A DNA stretch of 64,000 nt from Cellulophaga baltica. GTDB lineage: Bacteria; Bacteroidota; Bacteroidia; Flavobacteriales; Flavobacteriaceae. Made by a program: the position numbers and the translations under genes. Positions 62,904-64,000 of the stretch are shown here, one piece after another. The DNA lies in NCBI RefSeq assembly GCF_018861125.1, contig NZ_JAHKQN010000029.1, positions 104,426 to 168,425 of the forward strand, read 5' to 3'. Every line of letters begins with the position of its first letter. Position 1 is the first letter of the stretch. The notes beneath the pieces are model-generated. The model ran no database searches. It was not told where the DNA came from and saw nothing but the letters and a program-made list of their open reading frames with translations.

Positions 62904-63539
62904 ATGAAAAAAATTGGAATAGTATTTATTGTTGTAATGCTTTTTAGCTGTAAATCTTCAAAATTAGTTGCTGAATATAGAAATCCGCAACCTGTAATTT
63001 TCAATGCTTACAAAGTATTATTAGTTGGGATGACACCTAATGAAGAAATGCGTATAGATTTTGAGACACGAATTAAAGAAGATTTTGATGATATTGGTAT
63101 TGAAGCAGTACGTAGTATAGACCTATTTGACATACAATTTAAAGCTTCGTCTAAAACAGAAGATGAATTAGCTGCAGTTGAGCAACAATTGTTAGAAAAA
63201 GATTTTGATGCTATATTATTTACAAAAGTGATGGGAGCAGAAATTAAACCTAATTTACGATCTAAAATTAACCAGCTTACAGACTATTCTGATTTTAAAA
63301 ATGATTTTTTAGAAAATCAAAATACATATTTAGATAATCATAATACGAAAACTTCGTATGACATTTACAACACGGAAACTACTGTTTATTGCATTTGTGT
63401 TGACAAAGAAAAATCTTTAATTTGGAGAGGTAATATTGATGTAAAAGGAGGTGCGAAACCTTCTAAGGCGTTAAATCATTATGTGCAATTGATCGTAGCA
63501 TCAATGAAAAAAAGTAATGTAATATTTAGAGAGAATTAA
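62904..63539 (+). CDS. Lipoprotein of unknown function
   Basis: 211 residues. Lipobox LFSC (Cys about 16), then an alpha/beta domain: KVLLVGMTPNEEMRIDFETRIKEDF, AILFTKVMGAE, a variable Asn-rich loop (about 135-150), and YCICVDKEKSLIWRGNIDV. I do not recognise a named family, although the plan resembles small periplasmic lipoproteins of the DUF4136-like group. It has a clear terminator and its own transcription unit. Confidence 0.7.
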   Translation: MKKIGIVFIVVMLFSCKSSKLVAEYRNPQPVIFNAYKVLLVGMTPNEEMRIDFETRIKEDFDDIGIEAVRSIDLFDIQFKASSKTEDELAAVEQQLLEKDFDAILFTKVMGAEIKPNLRSKINQLTDYSDFKNDFLENQNTYLDNHNTKTSYDIYNTETTVYCICVDKEKSLIWRGNIDVKGGAKPSKALNHYVQLIVASMKKSNVIFREN

Positions 63540-63570
63540 AAGGCTTTATTTTTAAGGATAAAGCCTTTAG
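63538..63570 (+). terminator. Terminator of the 62904 lipoprotein gene
   Basis: Stem AAAGGCTTTAT / ATAAAGCCTTT with an 9-nt loop, starting at the stop codon and followed by a T-rich stretch. Confidence 0.8.
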
Positions 63571-63584
63571 GTTTTGTTGATTTT

Positions 63585-64000
63585 TTATTTTTTAAGGGTT
63601 ATTTCAATTGCACCATTTTTACCTTTTTCACCATATTTAATAGTTGCTTTTTCTTCTTTTAAAATATTTACACTTTCAATTTTATCAGGTGATATTGTAT
63701 TCATATCAAAATCTTTGTTTTGTACTTTTCCATTGATAACAGTAATTGGTTTTTCGCCTGAAATAAATGTGCTTGTACTTGTAACTTCTTCATGGTTATC
63801 TATAAGTTCTATTTCAATTGTCCCCCCATTTCCAGTTTTATTTTTATCTATTTTCATAGATTTAATAGTATTGGGATCTAAGTTTTTAATTCTTGGATCA
63901 TTTTTAATATCATCCGTTTCAAATACAAGTTTATTACTGCTACTTTTGATTATTACTGAATTTGATTTATTAATTAAGGAATTACTACTACTACTACTAC
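63585..64000 (-). CDS. C-terminal part of a protein with a receptor-plug-like end, cut by window edge
   Basis: The frame is open from 63585 up to the window edge, giving about 138 residues; an internal ATG at 63857 is not needed. It holds a Ser-rich run encoded by an (ACT)n/AGT repeat at the edge, then a Lys/Asp/Asn-rich part and two similar blocks: GNGGTIEIELIDNH and GEKGKNGAIEITLKK. The second block, with KIESVNILKEEKATIKYGEKG before it, resembles TonB-receptor plug motifs at the C-termini of BlaR1/M56-type Flavobacteriaceae membrane proteases. The protein is probably of this type, but the protease part lies outside the window. Confidence 0.6.
   Translation of the reverse strand, partial: SSSSSNSLINKSNSVIIKSSSNKLVFETDDIKNDPRIKNLDPNTIKSMKIDKNKTGNGGTIEIELIDNHEEVTSTSTFISGEKPITVINGKVQNKDFDMNTISPDKIESVNILKEEKATIKYGEKGKNGAIEITLKK

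Noticed and set aside
63980..64000. CRISPR-like or long tandem repeat from the (ACT)n run
   Set aside because: It is a short trinucleotide tract coding Ser within an open frame, without spacers.

Overview
The window looks like a chromosomal segment of a marine-type member of the Flavobacteriaceae (Bacteroidota). The DNA is strongly AT-rich. The protein families are typical of that group: DUF3078, carboxypeptidase-regulatory-domain proteins, a TonB-dependent receptor, a GH3-family protein, CrtY-type lycopene cyclase and DUF2141. Many genes have the Bacteroidetes -7 promoter element TAnnTTTG about 20-30 nt before the start codon and lack a Shine-Dalgarno sequence. There are no rRNAs, insertion sequences, prophage genes or CRISPR arrays. 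One tRNA (Asn-GTT) is present. Both ends cut genes: a probable phosphate transporter on the left, and a protein with a receptor-plug-like C-terminus on the right.

Region by region. 0-10 kb is housekeeping: dGTPase, DUF3078 protein, DXP synthase, TadA, cold-shock protein, a CLC chloride transporter with CBS domains, and AspRS. 10.6-17.3 kb is a complete tripartite RND efflux operon (TetR regulator, TolC-like channel, lipoprotein adaptor, RND pump). 17.4-19.6 kb holds isoprenoid and carotenoid genes (polyprenyl diphosphate synthase, lycopene cyclase). 19.6-26.9 kb is a metal-uptake locus: a TonB-dependent receptor and an unknown secreted protein run divergently from a MntR-like regulator, an Nramp transporter fused to a universal-stress domain, a ZIP transporter and a DUF2141 protein. 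Two overlapping inverted repeats lie in the shared promoter region. 31.5-34.1 kb is the ferrous iron operon feoA-feoB plus a tiny Cys-rich FeoB-associated protein. 34.2-36.6 kb carries an SCO-family copper chaperone, RseP and tRNA-Asn.

36.9-40.1 kb is the least conventional part. It has a YHYH-domain lipoprotein, two membrane-anchored proteins sharing one C-terminal tail module and a near-identical downstream terminator, and a lipoprotein built almost wholly of His-containing heptads. 40.2-48.4 kb has a PfpI/DJ-1 protein, a GH3-family protein, a putative zinc metallopeptidase, a cardiolipin synthase, and two AsmA/DUF748-like proteins flanking an ArsC-fold protein without its catalytic Cys.

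48.5-62.7 kb is a stress and envelope cluster: SDR dehydrogenase, Dps, two AraC regulators, a hybrid-PAS histidine kinase with a CheY-like regulator, and many small membrane or surface proteins (DUF5670, DUF1328, DUF2383 four-helix, YtxH, holin-X-like, small lipoproteins). MscS, a nitroreductase, an AI-2E family transporter and a YihY/BrkB protein complete it. Several of these small genes are under 55 codons and were found only by reading the reverse strand directly.

The best candidates for something not yet described are the His-heptad lipoprotein beside the YHYH/tail-module genes, and the MntR-TonB receptor-Nramp-USP-ZIP locus, which looks like a manganese import system spanning the envelope. 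All assignments come from reading the sequence and from knowledge of the families; no database search was run.
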